Below the pieces are notes generated by a model. That model was given only the letters and a program-made list of their open reading frames with translations. It was not told the origin of the DNA and did no database searches. A stretch of DNA of 64,000 bases, from NCBI GenBank assembly GCA_031769625.1, contig JAUIMM010000040.1:15575501-15639500 (forward strand), given 5' to 3'. The position numbers and the translations under genes were made by a program. Positions 20,962-32,006 of this stretch are shown one piece after another. This DNA comes from Taudactylus pleione. Its lineage: Eukaryota > Chordata > Amphibia > Anura > Myobatrachidae. Position 1 is the first letter of the stretch. Each line of letters opens with the position of its first letter.

Positions 20962-21509
20962 GGCCTGATTCAGACCCACTCGCGAGCGGCTGTCCGCTCG
21001 CAAGTGGGTCGATGTTATGCACTGAGCATGCGCACGACGGAGGGAGCTCCGTCGTGCGCATGCGCCAGACGCGACGAGCGAAGGAAAGTCCTTCGCTCGT
21101 TGTGTCTGATCAAAGGGGGTGTGCTGTCGATGTTGATTGACAGCACGCCCCCTTTGGTGGGCGTGCCGGGGGCGTGCCTCCCTGACGGGGGCGTTCCCAC
21201 GGGAACGCCTCCCGTCAGAAGCCGGCCCACTGACATCACTAGTGATGTCAGTGGGAGTGATTTTGGCTCTGATAGAGCCAAAATCACTCCGGAGCTTGCG
21301 GTTGAAAACCTCAACCGCAGGCTCCGGCTCGCAGTTTCGATGGTCGCGATGGTCAAGACCATCGCGGCCATCAAAATGCACGCTCGTATAGGCTGTGGGT
21401 GGTGACCCACAGCTATACGAGCGTCCAGGAGGACGCTCCATTTTCATGGAGGGCGGCCCTCATTCAGAGCGTGCGCTCTGCTCAGAGCGTACGGCTCTGA
21501 ATGAGGGCC
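20962..21509. mobile_element. Hairpin-chain element, copy 1
   Basis: A 548-bp non-coding element flanked by a 4-bp duplication TTTG (20958-20961 and 21510-21513), with ends GGCCTGATTCAG and CTGAATGAGGGCC. The inside is a run of about twelve hairpins with short loops: GACCCACTCGCGAGCGG, GCATGCGCACGACGGAG, CGACGAGCGAAGGA, CAAAGGGGGTGTGCTGTC, CTGACGGGGGCGTTCCC, CCCACTGACATCAC, AGTGATTTTGGCTCT, CCGGAGCTTGCGGTTGA, GATGGTCGCGATGGTC, ACGCTCGTATAG, GAGCGTCC and CTCCAT arms each meet their complement at once. Copies 2 and 3 lie at 52862 and 53990 in the opposite direction. ORFs on both strands arise from the palindromes. Confidence 0.9.
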
Positions 21510-22254
21510 TTTGTCATATACCTTCATGATTGCAATCTAGCCATACTGCTCATCTGTCTATTTAGCCCTGATGATCATCAATGGTTTTCTGAAGCATCGA
21601 AGCACAAGTAATCATTAATGCTGTGTTACCTTAGACCTACTGTAGCTTGGCGTCGCTGAAGCTTGCTTGCAGAGGTGCTTGTTCCATAAAAAATTGCAGG
21701 CATGATCCCAGCATCGCCCCCTGGAAACACCCACATAAACGTCCATTTTTGCTTGAAAAATTTGTCAACTCCCAGTCCAGGAACTTCCATTTTTCACTCT
21801 GTCTTCTCCATCTCTGTGCGATGGTGTAGGAGTTGCGTTTGCTTCTGCAAACATTCACTCATGCATGTATATTTAGCATGTTCTTGCTTGCCCGAGCATG
21901 CACAGTTGCAAAACATCACTTGGTGGCGGGAAACATTGGCTTTACGTAACTCTCTGAATCAGGCACAGACTGTTTACAAGACATACCTTTTCTCCTCTGA
22001 CAGAAATTCTACTGTGTAAATGTAAACGTAACAGATGCTTTATATTCTATATCAATACATCTAATCCACGGACATTGGCTCTGCTTCTACTGGTGGGGAT
22101 GCATTTACTATGGAATGTTATAGTTTTTGGTTTGCCAAAGGCCCCATGCAGATTCTGACGGCGATGAAGGCAGTCATTTCATACCTACCTCCGCAAGGAT
22201 TCCAGTGCTTTGTCTACAGTATAATAGAAACCTATGCTTAATGAGATCAGATGG

Positions 22255-23615
22255 CATTACTAATTAAGCTTGACTCAAAGGAATATATTTATAAAAGTTT
22301 GATTTTGCATTCAATTTTATGTTCGATTTAACTCATCTGAAATCAGATGAAATCGAAATTCATTTTCACTGTCAAAATCCCACATTTACTAAAATTTGAT
22401 TTTGAAATCAATTTAAAAATCAAATTAGATTTTGGACGATTTTGACTAGTGGTTTCTTCTTCAGTTTTTGAATGTCCATGTCATAATTGAACATAAAATC
22501 ACCGAATTTAAAATGTAATGAAATCGAATCAAAAAAACACTTCCTTATGTATTCCTATTGGACAAAACATATCACATGCAAGAAGCTACTGTGGTTCCCC
22601 TAATTCTGGTTTGCATACAGTACATCTCCAATGGTGGGATGCCTGTGTATGCACAGGACCCGTTCTGTGTATGCGCAGAACAGGTCCTGCGTCATCGCAC
22701 ACAGTACCCCCTAAGCTGCAGCCTGTCTCCATGTGGAGGCGGGGAACCCAAAGACGCAGGAGCGATGTGCACTGTGTCCATCTCTGAATGAGGCCCATAA
22801 TTCCTAAAGCCACAGTAAACCACTTGTTTGGGTTCCTTTTCATTAGAGATGTGCGCAAATCCACAAATCTTTCTTGATTTCTTTTAAAATTTATAAAAAC
22901 TTCTAAAATCATATGATTTGTGCCTGTCACATAGAACTTTTACAGTATTATTATCTGGCCTGATTTATTGATAAACGCTATGGTGATTGCAACTGCGATT
23001 GCTCACGTTGAGGTTTTTCAAAATAGTTTTGAAAAACCCAACAGCCCTGAAAAGTACAGATACACCCAGCAATCGCAAACGCACAGCAAATGCACACACT
23101 TACCCAGCACACGCATATCCTTCGATAATTGTCAGCTCAATTAAATCAATGGGCACACAGCATGGCAGCCTGAACATAGACACCAGAGGCACACTGCTTG
23201 AGTATGGATGTCTGACTGTCACTTTGTGTAAAAATAAGCGCTGGGAACGGCATCGCTATTAGACTTTGGCACATATGCAGTGCAAATAATATGCATGTGC
23301 AATTTACCAATAATTGCTCAATTGCAAAAAAGTCGACATAGGGTCCATCATATCTACTTTTATATGCATCATAATGAAGGTTTAGGGAATAGAATGTTGT
23401 TTAGAAGCTAAAATCACCTGTCTGCTATTAGTCTATTATTTTTGGGATTTTATGTTCAATTTTGTGTCGAATGGGAGTTGGTTTTATACTCGATTTTACT
23501 TCCGATTATGCCTTTAGTAAATCTCTGATGTGCAAAAGCCAACGAAAATCGAGTTCAGATACACAACAAATTCAAAATCTAACAAAATGTAAAATTTGTA
23601 AATATACCCCGTAAA
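22255..23615. mobile_element. Inverted-repeat element with AT-rich arms, interrupted
   Basis: The left end near GGAATATATTTATAAAAGTT and the right end (complement GGGGTATATTTACAAATTTT) are inverted copies, and both arms contain ATTCAATTTTATGTTCGAT-like sequence. The middle is broken by other insertions, including a piece at about 22600-22797 that ends CTGAATGAGGCCC. No gene. Confidence 0.45.
22600..22797. mobile_element. Fragment of the GGCC-ended repeat family
   Basis: It ends CTGAATGAGGCCC and shares GCAGAACAGGTCCTGC and an AAGCTGCAG segment with the element at 32007-32398. The left end was not found. Confidence 0.45.
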
Positions 23616-23710
23616 CTTTATTGCAACAAGCATTCATAAATATGACTTGGATATGACCTCAACCACCATTGCATCATTTGTTTATACTCTAGCTATTCTC
23701 ATACTGGGCT

Positions 23711-23716
<6 letters not shown>

Positions 23717-23766
<50 letters not shown>
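23717..23766. repeat. (TA)n microsatellite
   Basis: An uninterrupted run of TA dinucleotides; the ORF across it is spurious. Confidence 0.95.
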
Positions 23767-23770
<4 letters not shown>

Positions 23771-23909
23771 CTACCTTTTTAGAGGTATATTGCTTTCAGG
23801 ACACATTGGTTCTAAGCACTCTTCTATTTGGGATGGAGACTCTCTATTATCCCCTTTATCTATTTCAAATTCAATCACACACATTTACATGGTCTCACAA
23901 AAACAGCGG

Positions 23910-24170
23910 GCAAACTTTACTAAGCAGCGGGTTCTAAACCCCGCCGGTTTTGCTATCTACAGATTTACTATGGCCAAAACCGACGTCAAAACAAATTATA
24001 GAATGTAAAAGAACACGGCTAGGGCTAAAATTACTAGGCACTGGTTTTAGTATCATTTAGAAACTACCACCAAACTGCCGAAGTTTAGAACCCGCCATCA
24101 CACTGCCGGAGTTTAGAACCTGCCACCAAACTGCCGGGGTATAGAACCCGCCACTTAGTAAATTTTGCCC
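23910..24170. mobile_element. Inverted-repeat element with an internal 28-bp tandem repeat
   Basis: Ends GGGCAAACTTTACTAAGCAG and, on the other strand from the right, GGGCAAAATTTACTAAGTGG; the match continues through CGGGTTCTA.ACCCCG. The right half contains three copies of a unit like AACTGCCGGAGTTTAGAACC. A flanking AGC repeat may be the target duplication. Confidence 0.7.
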
Positions 24171-24337
24171 AGCCTCCCTATTAGTCTTGACCTTTACAAC
24201 AAGAGGGATAGAATTCACTCTAATTACTATGGCTAACCCAGAGTTACCTAAAGAGTGACACTAAAACAATATTGTGGAAATCACCTCTGTCTAGTATCCT
24301 ACCTGTTTACTTACCTAGGTTTAACTGCTCTAATCAG

Positions 24338-24515
24338 ACAAGGTGCCAAATGTAATAAACTCGTATGTTTTTCAGACTCAAAAAACTCTTAACGATTTAA
24401 ACTCTCATCCAGATGGTTTCCCATTATGAAGATACAACTCCACCAATGTAATAGTGTGAGAGCTTACTGCTAAACTCACATTTTCTAAACTCACCCTATT
24501 ACATTTGGCCCAAGA
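24338..24515. mobile_element. Small inverted-repeat element
   Basis: Left end GTGCCAAATGTAATAAACTC and right end CCTATTACATTTGGCCC are inverted copies. Non-coding. Confidence 0.5.
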
Positions 24516-26472
24516 TATTTGCCAGTTGTTCCTAACTTGTAGAAAGTCTTTCTGCAATGATATCCCCTCAACTTTCAGAGGATGGACTGTTTCTGCAATG
24601 TGATTTGCAGATTTTGAAACTATTCAGTTAACAGGCCACTCTTTGAGAAGTGCTGCCAAAATAAAAGCACATAAGAAAGTCTTCCCTAACAAACATTTAT
24701 GCACATGGCTTGTTGATCATCAGAGCAGTTATTGTTATCCAGCACTATCAGAAAGGGAGATATAACCATGCTGACCATGTGGATATGATGAGCTCATATG
24801 AAATGGGTTTTTTTTTCATAGTAAAAAGATTCCTAAGGGAACTGTGCAATTGGAAATTGGAATATGACGGAAGTAGCAGGGTGATGGAGGAGAGAAGAAG
24901 TTGAAGTGTGATGGAAGGAGCTGGGTGATGGATGAGAGGAGGGGTCAGAGTGTGTTTGAAAGAGCAAGGTGATGGTGAGAGACTGTGGCTGGGGTTAGAG
25001 GGAAGGAGTAGAGTGATGGAGGAGATGATGGAGCCGGGTTTGAGGAAAAGAGGATGATCAGTAACTGATCAACCATTAGACAGATCAGACTGGAACCTAG
25101 GGTGCCAGGGCTTGGGTAGGCATAACCTGGGCAACCATGTTCAATTTTGAGATGCACCCAGATCCCTGTACTTTCAGCATTGTGACAGTGAAGCATTGGA
25201 ATATGTAGAGAAGCTGGAAGGGAGTAGTCTTCAGGACTATAAAGAAGATGCAGGGCACATAGGATGGTGTTTGAAGTTAAGTAATAATACTATTAATAAT
25301 ATGTTTGATACTGTATTGGTTTTGAGAGCTGTAGTTTTGGGGTAGATGGGAGTGGTGTGGGGGTATGTGGGTTGTGGGGCTTTAGGGTTAATTGTATTGT
25401 TAAGAAAAGAGACATTTATCCTCTCAGCCTCTCACATCATCATTATGCTAGCTTTAGGAGGCATTGTAACAGTGATGTGATCTTATCTTTGTTAGCAATT
25501 AAAATTATATGGTAGGCAAGAGGGCCAGAGTAACACTGAGTGATAGTATCATTGCGAGGAATTAATATGTAATCAGACTCCGTCCTCTACTGCCTACTAG
25601 CAAGCCTCCTCACCCGTCTGCCTGCCACCATCCAGTCCTCTCCCACCCACCTTCTCACTGCCTAATACCTGCTCTAGTCTCTCCTGCCTACTCAACCACC
25701 TCCTTGCCTGCCTCCAGTCCACTCCCTTCTACCCACCCGCCTGCCTCCAATCCTCACCCACCTCCAGTCCTCTCCTGCCTACCAGCACGTCTCTGCATCT
25801 GTCTCCCTGTCCCCATCTACTCCTCTCCCACCTACTCTCATGCCTCCTCACCTGCCTACTCGCCATGCTTTTCACCTGTCTCTAGTCCACTCCTGTCTAC
25901 CCACTCCTCTCCTCTCCTGCATCTAGTCCTTGCACACCTCCAGTCCTCTCCCAGCTACTAGCATGCCTCCTCATCTATCTCAAACTCTTCACCAACCTTC
26001 TGTTCTTTCCCACCTAAGCACCCGCCTCCCCGTCTGCCTCCACTCCTTGCTCACCTGTGACTGTAATTTTGTCTGGACAAGTGCCCTCTGCTGCTGGTGC
26101 TGGACTGCATAAAATACATCGCCTGCCTGCCACTATTATATTTTATCCATGGCATGCCCTGATAGCCGGAGAGAAATTAGTAGGTTTGAACTCCTGTTTT
26201 GGCAAATGTCATAGAAGGCATTTTTAATAAACCAATGTAGAGGTTTACAAAAGTTATGGGTAATTGGGCTGATTTCCAAAGAATCATTTCTTTATTAATC
26301 TTCTTCTCATTGATAGACTATTTTTACTTTTTGTTCTTAATTTGAGCCCTATCTGATGCTTTTCTATTTCTATATTTGCCAGCTGTAAGGTGAACTGAAC
26401 ATCCCCCCGGGCACTCCTTCACTCCTTTCAAATTGAAGGGTATTATCTCTCTACACAGGCTATGCTATATAT
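24516..26472. other. Gene-free stretch with purine- and CT-rich repeats
   Basis: From about 24850 to 25050 the plus strand is rich in GGAG/GATGG repeats. From about 25590 to 26060 it is a loose CT-rich minisatellite of CCTCCAGTCCTCTCCCACC-like units. ORFs here are low complexity. No gene was recognised. Confidence 0.6.
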
Positions 26473-26732
26473 GTTTGTTTTTTCTTTAAAGACTTTATTT
26501 ATTATGCGGTTCAAGTATCAGCATAGTATAATATGAATTAGAAAAATTAATAGGACAATCATATATATGATGAAGTGTATGGGAACAAAAACTGATGAAG
26601 TTGTTGCAAAAAACAATTTCCAATTGCAAACCAAACAAAGCAACATAGTGATGTACCAAGTTTGCAATAGGAATACTCTAAAAAGGACGGAGTGCAAGGG
26701 AAGACAAGTAAAGAAGAGGCAGGGGTAAAGGA

Positions 26733-26740
26733 TGTAAATC
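26733..26740. repeat. Target-site duplication, left copy (TGTAAATC)
   Basis: TGTAAATC here and again at 31560-31567 flanks the TTAGGG-bearing element. Confidence 0.8.
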
Positions 26741-26763
26741 GGTATGCAATCGGGAAGCCGGCT

Positions 26764-26945
26764 TGTCACGGCTTGGCGTGGGCTTGGACCCGGAGTGGAG
26801 TCGGATGCGGAATGGAGGCTAGTTTGCTGGAACTGAAAGGCAGCCGGTCTTAATGGAGTATGACTCATGAGGTGACTGGGTACACGGAGTTACTGAAGGG
26901 ACGCGGACTGTACTCAGCGACAGGGGTCGGCCGGTCCGCAGCTGG
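26764..26945 (-). repeat. Truncated 3' LTR of the Gypsy
   Basis: It matches the first 180 bases of 30368-31036 (TGTCACGGCTTGG...GTCCGCAGCTGG) with a small internal deletion near 26889, then breaks at GCTGG, which occurs at both sides of the junction. Confidence 0.9.
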
Positions 26946-27380
26946 GCAAACTTCATGGACGGCACCTTGAGGCGAAGATTACGAGTAGAAAGCCAGATGA
27001 GATCGCCCTCCTTTAGATTGGGCACCGCTCTTCTCTTCCTATCAGCTCCTAGTTTGTAACGGTCTGAAGTTTTCCGTAGAGCAGAGTGAACTTGAGACCA
27101 TATTTGCGAAAAGTTCTGTAGTGTAGAGGTCACTGCTGGTACATCAAAAACTGGTAGTTCCTTGAATTCTGGTACTCTGGGATGCAGGCCAAAAACTGTG
27201 AAGAATGGAGTCTGACCTGTAGATGAATGGTACGAGCTATTGTGAGCAAACTCTGCCCAGGGTAGAGTGTCCGCCCAGTTGTCTTGGGATGAGGACATGT
27301 GGATCCGTAGGAAAGTCTCCAGGTCCTGTTTGACCCTCTCTGTGGATCCATTGGATTGGGGGTGATAGGCCGTGGAGAAT
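26946..27380 (-). pseudogene. Gypsy integrase, C-terminal part
   Basis: The frame from about 27298 encodes DNWADTLPWAEFAHNSSYHS then TGQTPFFTVFGLHPRVP, the usual end of the integrase core, followed by RKTSDRYKLGADRKRRAVP and LKEGDLIWLSTRNLRLKVPS, the strand-rich C-terminal domain. It stops at the LTR junction, so the chromodomain expected after it is absent. Confidence 0.85.
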
Positions 27381-27381
27381 T

Positions 27382-27843
27382 TTAATTTAATTTGAAAGAC
27401 GAAACAGAGGCCCTCCAGAATTTTGCTACAAACTGTAGCAAAACCCCGCGATGAGAGACAATCTCGGTCGGAAGTCCATGTAGATGGAAGATGTTGATGA
27501 CAAATGATTGAGCCACCTCTGGAGCGGAAGGCAGTTTCTTCAGAGGAAAATAGTGTACCATCTTCGAGAACCGATACACCACTACCCAGATGGTGGTGAA
27601 CCCGTTGGAGATATGTAAATCGGTTACAAAGTCCATGGATAAGTGTGTCAAGGGGCGGAGCGGTACAGAGAGAGGCAGTAGGGTACCGGCTGGAGCTTGC
27701 CTGGATATTTTATGTTGAGCACACTGTGGGCATGAGGAAACATACTCCGTTATTTCAGACCTCATGGCGGGCCACCAATACGACCATTGTAGGAATTCCA
27801 GGGTCTTACAGATGCCTGTAAGTCTGGAAAAGTATGAGCCCAA
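27382..27843 (-). pseudogene. Gypsy integrase, zinc-binding and core domains
   Basis: It shows WWPAMRSEITEYVSSCPQCA with the CxxC zinc pair, then LTHLSMDFVTDL (first catalytic aspartate) and LPTEIVSHRGVLLQF, where the second aspartate of the usual SDRG is histidine. The frame then shifts into the piece downstream. The altered catalytic residue and frameshift make it inactive. Confidence 0.85.
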
Positions 27844-28313
27844 TTCAATAACTGTTTGCGTAGGTCCAGGGTCACAAAGGTTCTCCCAGGAGGAGGTTGA
27901 ATGCGGGTAGTGGCAAATACTCTAGATTCTAAAACTGGAGTGTCTTTATTATGTTCAGTAGATGTTTCAGAGGAGAAAGAATGGGAGATAGCATCTGCTT
28001 TTTGGTTGAGTGAACCAGGACAATATGTCAAGATGAAATTGAAGCGAGAAAAGAAAATTGCCCAACGAGCCAAACGAGGACTAAGACACTGGATATTTTT
28101 TAAATACAGGAGGTTTCGATGATCTGTATAGACGGTGATAGGAAACGTAGCCCCTTCGAGGAGGTATCGCCATTCCTCAAAGGCCAATTTAATTGCCAAC
28201 AGCTCTTGCTCACCAATGGGGTAATTTCTCTTGGCCAGAGAAAATTTCTTTGAGAAGAATCCACAGGGATGGAATTTATTATCCTCGAATTTCTGAGAGA
28301 GTACTGCACCCAC
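27762..28313 (-). pseudogene. Gypsy RNase H and tether region
   Basis: Typical Gypsy RNase H sequence: FFSKKFSLAKRNYPIGEQEL, LAIKLAFEEWRYLLEGA, YTDHRNLLYLKN (catalytic aspartate) and LNQKADAISHSF. A stop just upstream at 28316-28318 separates it from RT. Confidence 0.85.
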
Positions 28314-28399
28314 AGCTTAGGAGGAAGCATCTACTTCTAGAAAGAATGGGCTGGTAACGTCCGGTTGCCTCAGCAGTGGAGCGGAAATGAATGCTTGTT

Positions 28400-28812
28400 T
28401 CAGGATTTGAAAGGCGGTTTCAGCTTCAGGAGGCCATCGAGATGGGTTCGCCCCTTTGTGTGAGTTAATGAGGAATTGGGTGCTGTGAGGGTGGAAAATC
28501 CCTTGATGAATTTTTTATAGTAGTTTGCGAACCCTAGGAAGCTTTGTACCGCCTTCAGCGAGTTGGGACGAGACCAGTCCAAAATAGCCTGCACCTTCTT
28601 GGGATCCATCTCAAGGCCAGAGCCCGAGAGAATGTAGCCAAGGAATGGAAGGGTCTGTACCTCAAACAAGCATTTCTCAAACAAGCATTACAGTACAGAT
28701 GATTCTTATGCAGACGAGTCAGGACCTCTCTGACTTGAGCCCGGTGCTTGTCAATACTGGAGGAGAATATCAGGATGTCATCTAAATACACTACCACTGA
28801 GACATACAGCAA
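28400..28812 (-). pseudogene. Gypsy RT palm and thumb
   Basis: [19 protein letters not shown] holds the catalytic YxDD box. In a shifted frame [20 protein letters not shown] and [16 protein letters not shown] follow, the conserved thumb and connection. A short duplication near 28670-28690 (TCAAACAAGCATT twice) breaks the frame. Confidence 0.85.
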
Positions 28813-28825
28813 GTCCCGGAAAATC

Positions 28826-29507
28826 TCATTGCAAGTTCTGGAAAACAGCAGGAGCGTTGCAGAGTCCGAAGGGCATTACCAAATATTCAAAATGACCATC
28901 TCGGGTATTGAATGCGGTTTTCCATTCATCTCCGGCCCGGATTCTGATGAGGTTATAGGCCCCTCTTAGGTCTAATTTTGTGAATATTGTGGCACCCTTT
29001 ACACGATCGAACAGTTCCGAGATGAGAGGTATCGGATAACGATTTTTCATAGTTATATCATTTAAACCCTGGTAAAAGATGCAGGGATGTAGACCTCCAT
29101 CTTTTTTGGATACGAAGAAGAACCCTGCACCGGCTGGTGAAGAGGATGGTGGATGGTCGTTTGAATCCTTTTTGAAGATTCTCCTGAATGTATGCTGACA
29201 TGGCTTCAGTCTCGGGTAAGGACAGCGGGTATGTACGACCACGTGGAGGATCTTTGCCGGGCACCAAGTCGATAGGACAGTCCCACTCCCGATGCGGAGG
29301 CAGAGTATCGGCACCTGCTTTGCAAAAAACATCACTGAAAGAGAGGTACTGAGGGGGTATTTGCGTAGTTGGGGCAACACGGACATAACTCCCAACCTGG
29401 TGTCTCCAGAACCGGTTAGGAGCGAGAGTTTCCCGGACGGGTAGGACAAGCAGCGACCAGATGGCCGGTCTCTGCAATACATGCACAGGTTTTCTCGTCG
29501 ACGCCAC
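28826..29507 (-). pseudogene. Gypsy RT fingers and palm N-terminal half
   Basis: One frame gives [19 protein letters not shown] and [20 protein letters not shown]; another, after a shift near 29150, gives [20 protein letters not shown], then [33 protein letters not shown] (catalytic aspartate) and [16 protein letters not shown]. The second frame is continuous with gag above it. Confidence 0.85.
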
Positions 29508-30352
29508 TGTCGCTCTTCAACCGAAAGACGAGCCCGGTTAATTTGCATTGGTTCATCGCCTACTGGCTCGGGTGGAAGGGTGACTGGAGTAGTGGTAGGC
29601 CGGAACCTGAAACGATCTCCTCTGTTCTTTTCGCTCTGACACTCCCGATAGCGTAAGTCCACCTTATTGAAGAGAAAGCTGAGATCATTTAAGGTAGCAG
29701 GAAGGTCCCGTGTGGTGAGGTCGTCTTTTATACAATCCGATAGCCCGCTCCAGAAGGGGGAAATTAGAGCCTCCTCGTTCCATTTCAGCTCAGATGCCAG
29801 TGTCTGGAACTGGATGATGTATTGGCTAACTGGGCGATTCCCTTGACGGAGGCGCAAGATCTCGGCTGCTGCTGACGTAGTTCTTCCTGGTTCGTCAAAA
29901 ATCCTTCGAAAGGCTGAAAGGAACTCAGAATAATTATCCAACAGAGGATCGGACCTCTCCCAAAGGGGTGAAACCCAGTCTAGAGCCGAGCCGGACAACA
30001 GGGACACAATATAGGCCACCTTGGATTTTGGCGGTGGGAAGTTCATAGGCTGTAATGTGAAATGAACATCACATTGGTTCAGGAACCCACGGCATAACTT
30101 AGGACTCCCATCAAATTTACTAGGTGTCGGGAGGTGCAGATGGGATGGTGCGGGAATGGCGGGATCCGCAGGCTGGTTCATGGCGACAGGCATATTAACT
30201 GTAACCAGAGAGGCCTGCAAGGTGTCCTGACGAACCAACATATCCTGTAAGAATTGGGCCATTTGCCGCTGCAAAGCTTCTAGTCCCTCGAAACGGCTGG
30301 CGATGCTTTGGAGCAAGTCAGCCCACAACTCCTGTCCACTAGCCGAATCCAT
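29440..30352 (-). pseudogene. Gypsy Gag with broken zinc knuckle
   Basis: Starting at ATG 30352, 16 bases inside the LTR, it encodes [20 protein letters not shown], a coiled region, then [20 protein letters not shown] and [20 protein letters not shown], the Gypsy capsid signature. A zinc knuckle begins (LCMYC) but the rest of its CCHC pattern is missing, and sequence jumps to pol: a deletion has removed the knuckle end and the protease. Confidence 0.85.
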
Positions 30353-30367
30353 TTGGCCAGTGCAAAC

Positions 30368-31036
30368 TGTCACGGCTTGGCATGGGCTTGGACCTGGAGT
30401 GGAGTCGGATGCGAAATGGAGGCTAGTTTGCTGGAACTGAAAGGCAGCCGGTCTTAATGGAGTATGACTCATGAGGTGACTGGGTACACGGAGGGTAGTT
30501 CAGCTGAAGGGACACGGACTGTACTCAGCGACAGGGGTCGGCCGGTCCGCAGCTGGTAGCGGGTACAGGTGGCAAGCTGGTACGCAGGGCTGGAGTGGTA
30601 CAGCGCTATGAGGTGGTTACACTGAGACACTCTGGAATTGCAGCACGTATGGAGCAAGGAAGCACAGGAACTAGCTCGCAGCATACGCTGTGAAAGACGT
30701 TGCACTGGCAACTAGAGGACCTCTTGACAGCCCTTTAGTACCCTCAGGTAGTGCAGAATTGGTTGCTAACATTCCCTGTACAGCTGTGACCTGATTGGCT
30801 CCAACCAGACACCTGACCAGAATCTAAGATGGCCGCGCCCAGCAGTCTCCAGCACAGAAGTGCTGTCAGTCACACCTGCTCACACCTCTCTCCAGATGGG
30901 CCCCCTCAGTCTGTGGAGACCCCCTGTGCCCAGCGCCACTCTCCAGGACCCAGCTCCACCGCCGGAGGGACCGCACCAGAGCACCCGGCAAGGTAAGAGC
31001 CGTGACCCTGGCAGCCAGACAGCCCGGATCGTGACA
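30368..31036 (-). repeat. 5' LTR of the Gypsy
   Basis: 669 bp, TGTCACGG...ATCGTGACA on the plus strand, so ends are TGTCACG and CGTGACA. Next to it at 31037-31041 is the CGGCT duplication. Confidence 0.9.
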
Positions 31037-31204
31037 CGGCTGACATTATACCAACAGCCGGCTTCCCGACTGTCATATCCCGGCAAGGGTGAAATGACTG
31101 GCGTCTAGATGTAGACGCCTGTCATTAGACATACGCCGGGAGCCCGACGCCCGGCATCCCGATTGAAGTGATGCCGGGCGCCGCTGCGGACAGCCGCGCG
31201 GGGG

Positions 31205-31455
31205 GGGTTAGGTTTAGGGCTCCCGGGGGGACTTATGGTTAAGCCCCCCTCCGGGAGGTTAGGGTTAGACTAGTGGGAGGGAGGGTTAGGGTTAGGCACC
31301 CCCAGGGGGGACTTAGGCTTAGGCACCCCCCAGGGGTTTTAGGCAGCAGGGAAGGGGGGTTAGGTTTAGGCACTTAGAGGGGGGATTAGAGTTAGGCACT
31401 GGGGAGAAAGGTTAGGGTTAGGCACCCCTAAGGAGGGTTAGGGGGGTTAGGTTAG
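31205..31455 (+). repeat. Telomere-like GGTTAG repeat inside copy 1 of the TTAGGG-bearing element
   Basis: About ten units of the form GGTTAGGGTTAGGCACCCC with a variable G-rich spacer. Short stretches equal the vertebrate telomere unit TTAGGG, but they are mixed with GCACCCC and bounded by element sequence. Confidence 0.85.
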
Positions 31456-31559
31456 TTCATACTTACCTGGGGACGATCGGTATTTTCAGCCGTGTCGGCC
31501 TGCAGCTGTCGGGATTTGAACCGCCGGACTTGTGTCCGGTGGTAATTCATATGTATTCC

Positions 31560-31985
31560 TGTAAATCCAGACGGAAAGAAACACAGAGAGGCAAATAGTT
31601 AAACAAAGGGGATTGGACACAGAAAAAGGTCCAAGGATCCCATGTTTCAGAACAGGACTGTGAAATTCCATTTTATAAACATGGCCTGGGAAGGGTGGCA
31701 TGGAGGGAGGAAGGTTTCTTCCAATCCACGGCAATCTTGCAAGTGGCCGCTGACAAAATATGACGACCAGTTTGATTTGGTGATGGGAGGTCTCAGTGCT
31801 CTCAGTCGACAGAAGGTAAAACCTAGGAAAAAAAGGGACGGATTACCTGTAAGGGAAGTAATCCAAGTTCCAAGTATCCAACCAAAAAGGACAGAGCTTG
31901 GGACATTGCCACCATACTGTATATGAACAAATGTGTCTTCCAACAAACAGTTCCTCCTACAGCCAGTGGGTAAATTAGAATCCAT
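31560..31985 (-). pseudogene. L1 ORF2 C-terminal region
   Basis: On the minus strand CRRNCLLEDTFVHIQYGG and WITSLTGNPSLFFLGF correspond to the conserved L1 segment with HIWW and the ITG...P...LLG helix. The tryptophans of HIWW are changed and the cysteine pattern is lost. Confidence 0.65.
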
Positions 31986-32006
31986 TTTGTGAAGACAGGA
32001 GCATAG

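Larger units (their letters stand above)
26764..31036 (-). mobile_element. Ty3/Gypsy LTR retrotransposon, deleted
   Basis: The element is flanked by a 5-bp duplication CGGCT (26759-26763 and 31037-31041). Its right LTR (30368-31036) is complete; the left LTR is cut to 182 bp and joins directly to the integrase end. Gag, RT, RNase H and integrase follow in the usual Gypsy order on the minus strand. Frames are broken, the protease is missing, and the C-terminal chromodomain region was lost with the left deletion. It inserted into the loop of a terminal hairpin of the TTAGGG-bearing element. Confidence 0.9.
26741..31559. mobile_element. TTAGGG-bearing element, copy 1 (split by the Gypsy)
   Basis: The element begins GGTATGCAATCGGGAAGCCGG (first part 26741-26763) and resumes at 31042 after the Gypsy, ending GTATTCC at 31559. 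An 8-bp duplication TGTAAATC flanks it. Inside are GC-rich hairpins (CGGCGTCTAGATGTAGACGCC-like, near 31100) and, at 31205-31455, GGTTAGGGTTAGGCACCCC-type repeats. Copy 2 at 46033-46582 has the same layout. GG ends and 8-bp duplications fit the Merlin superfamily, but no transposase is present to prove it. Confidence 0.75.

Noticed and set aside
20893..21447. Long overlapping ORFs on both strands of the hairpin-chain elements (also 52930-53367 and 54052-54378)
   Set aside because: They arise because palindromes lack stops in several frames; they are mirror translations and lack any family signature.
23647..23937. ORF across the TA microsatellite
   Set aside because: Half of it is a YIYI repeat from (TA)n.
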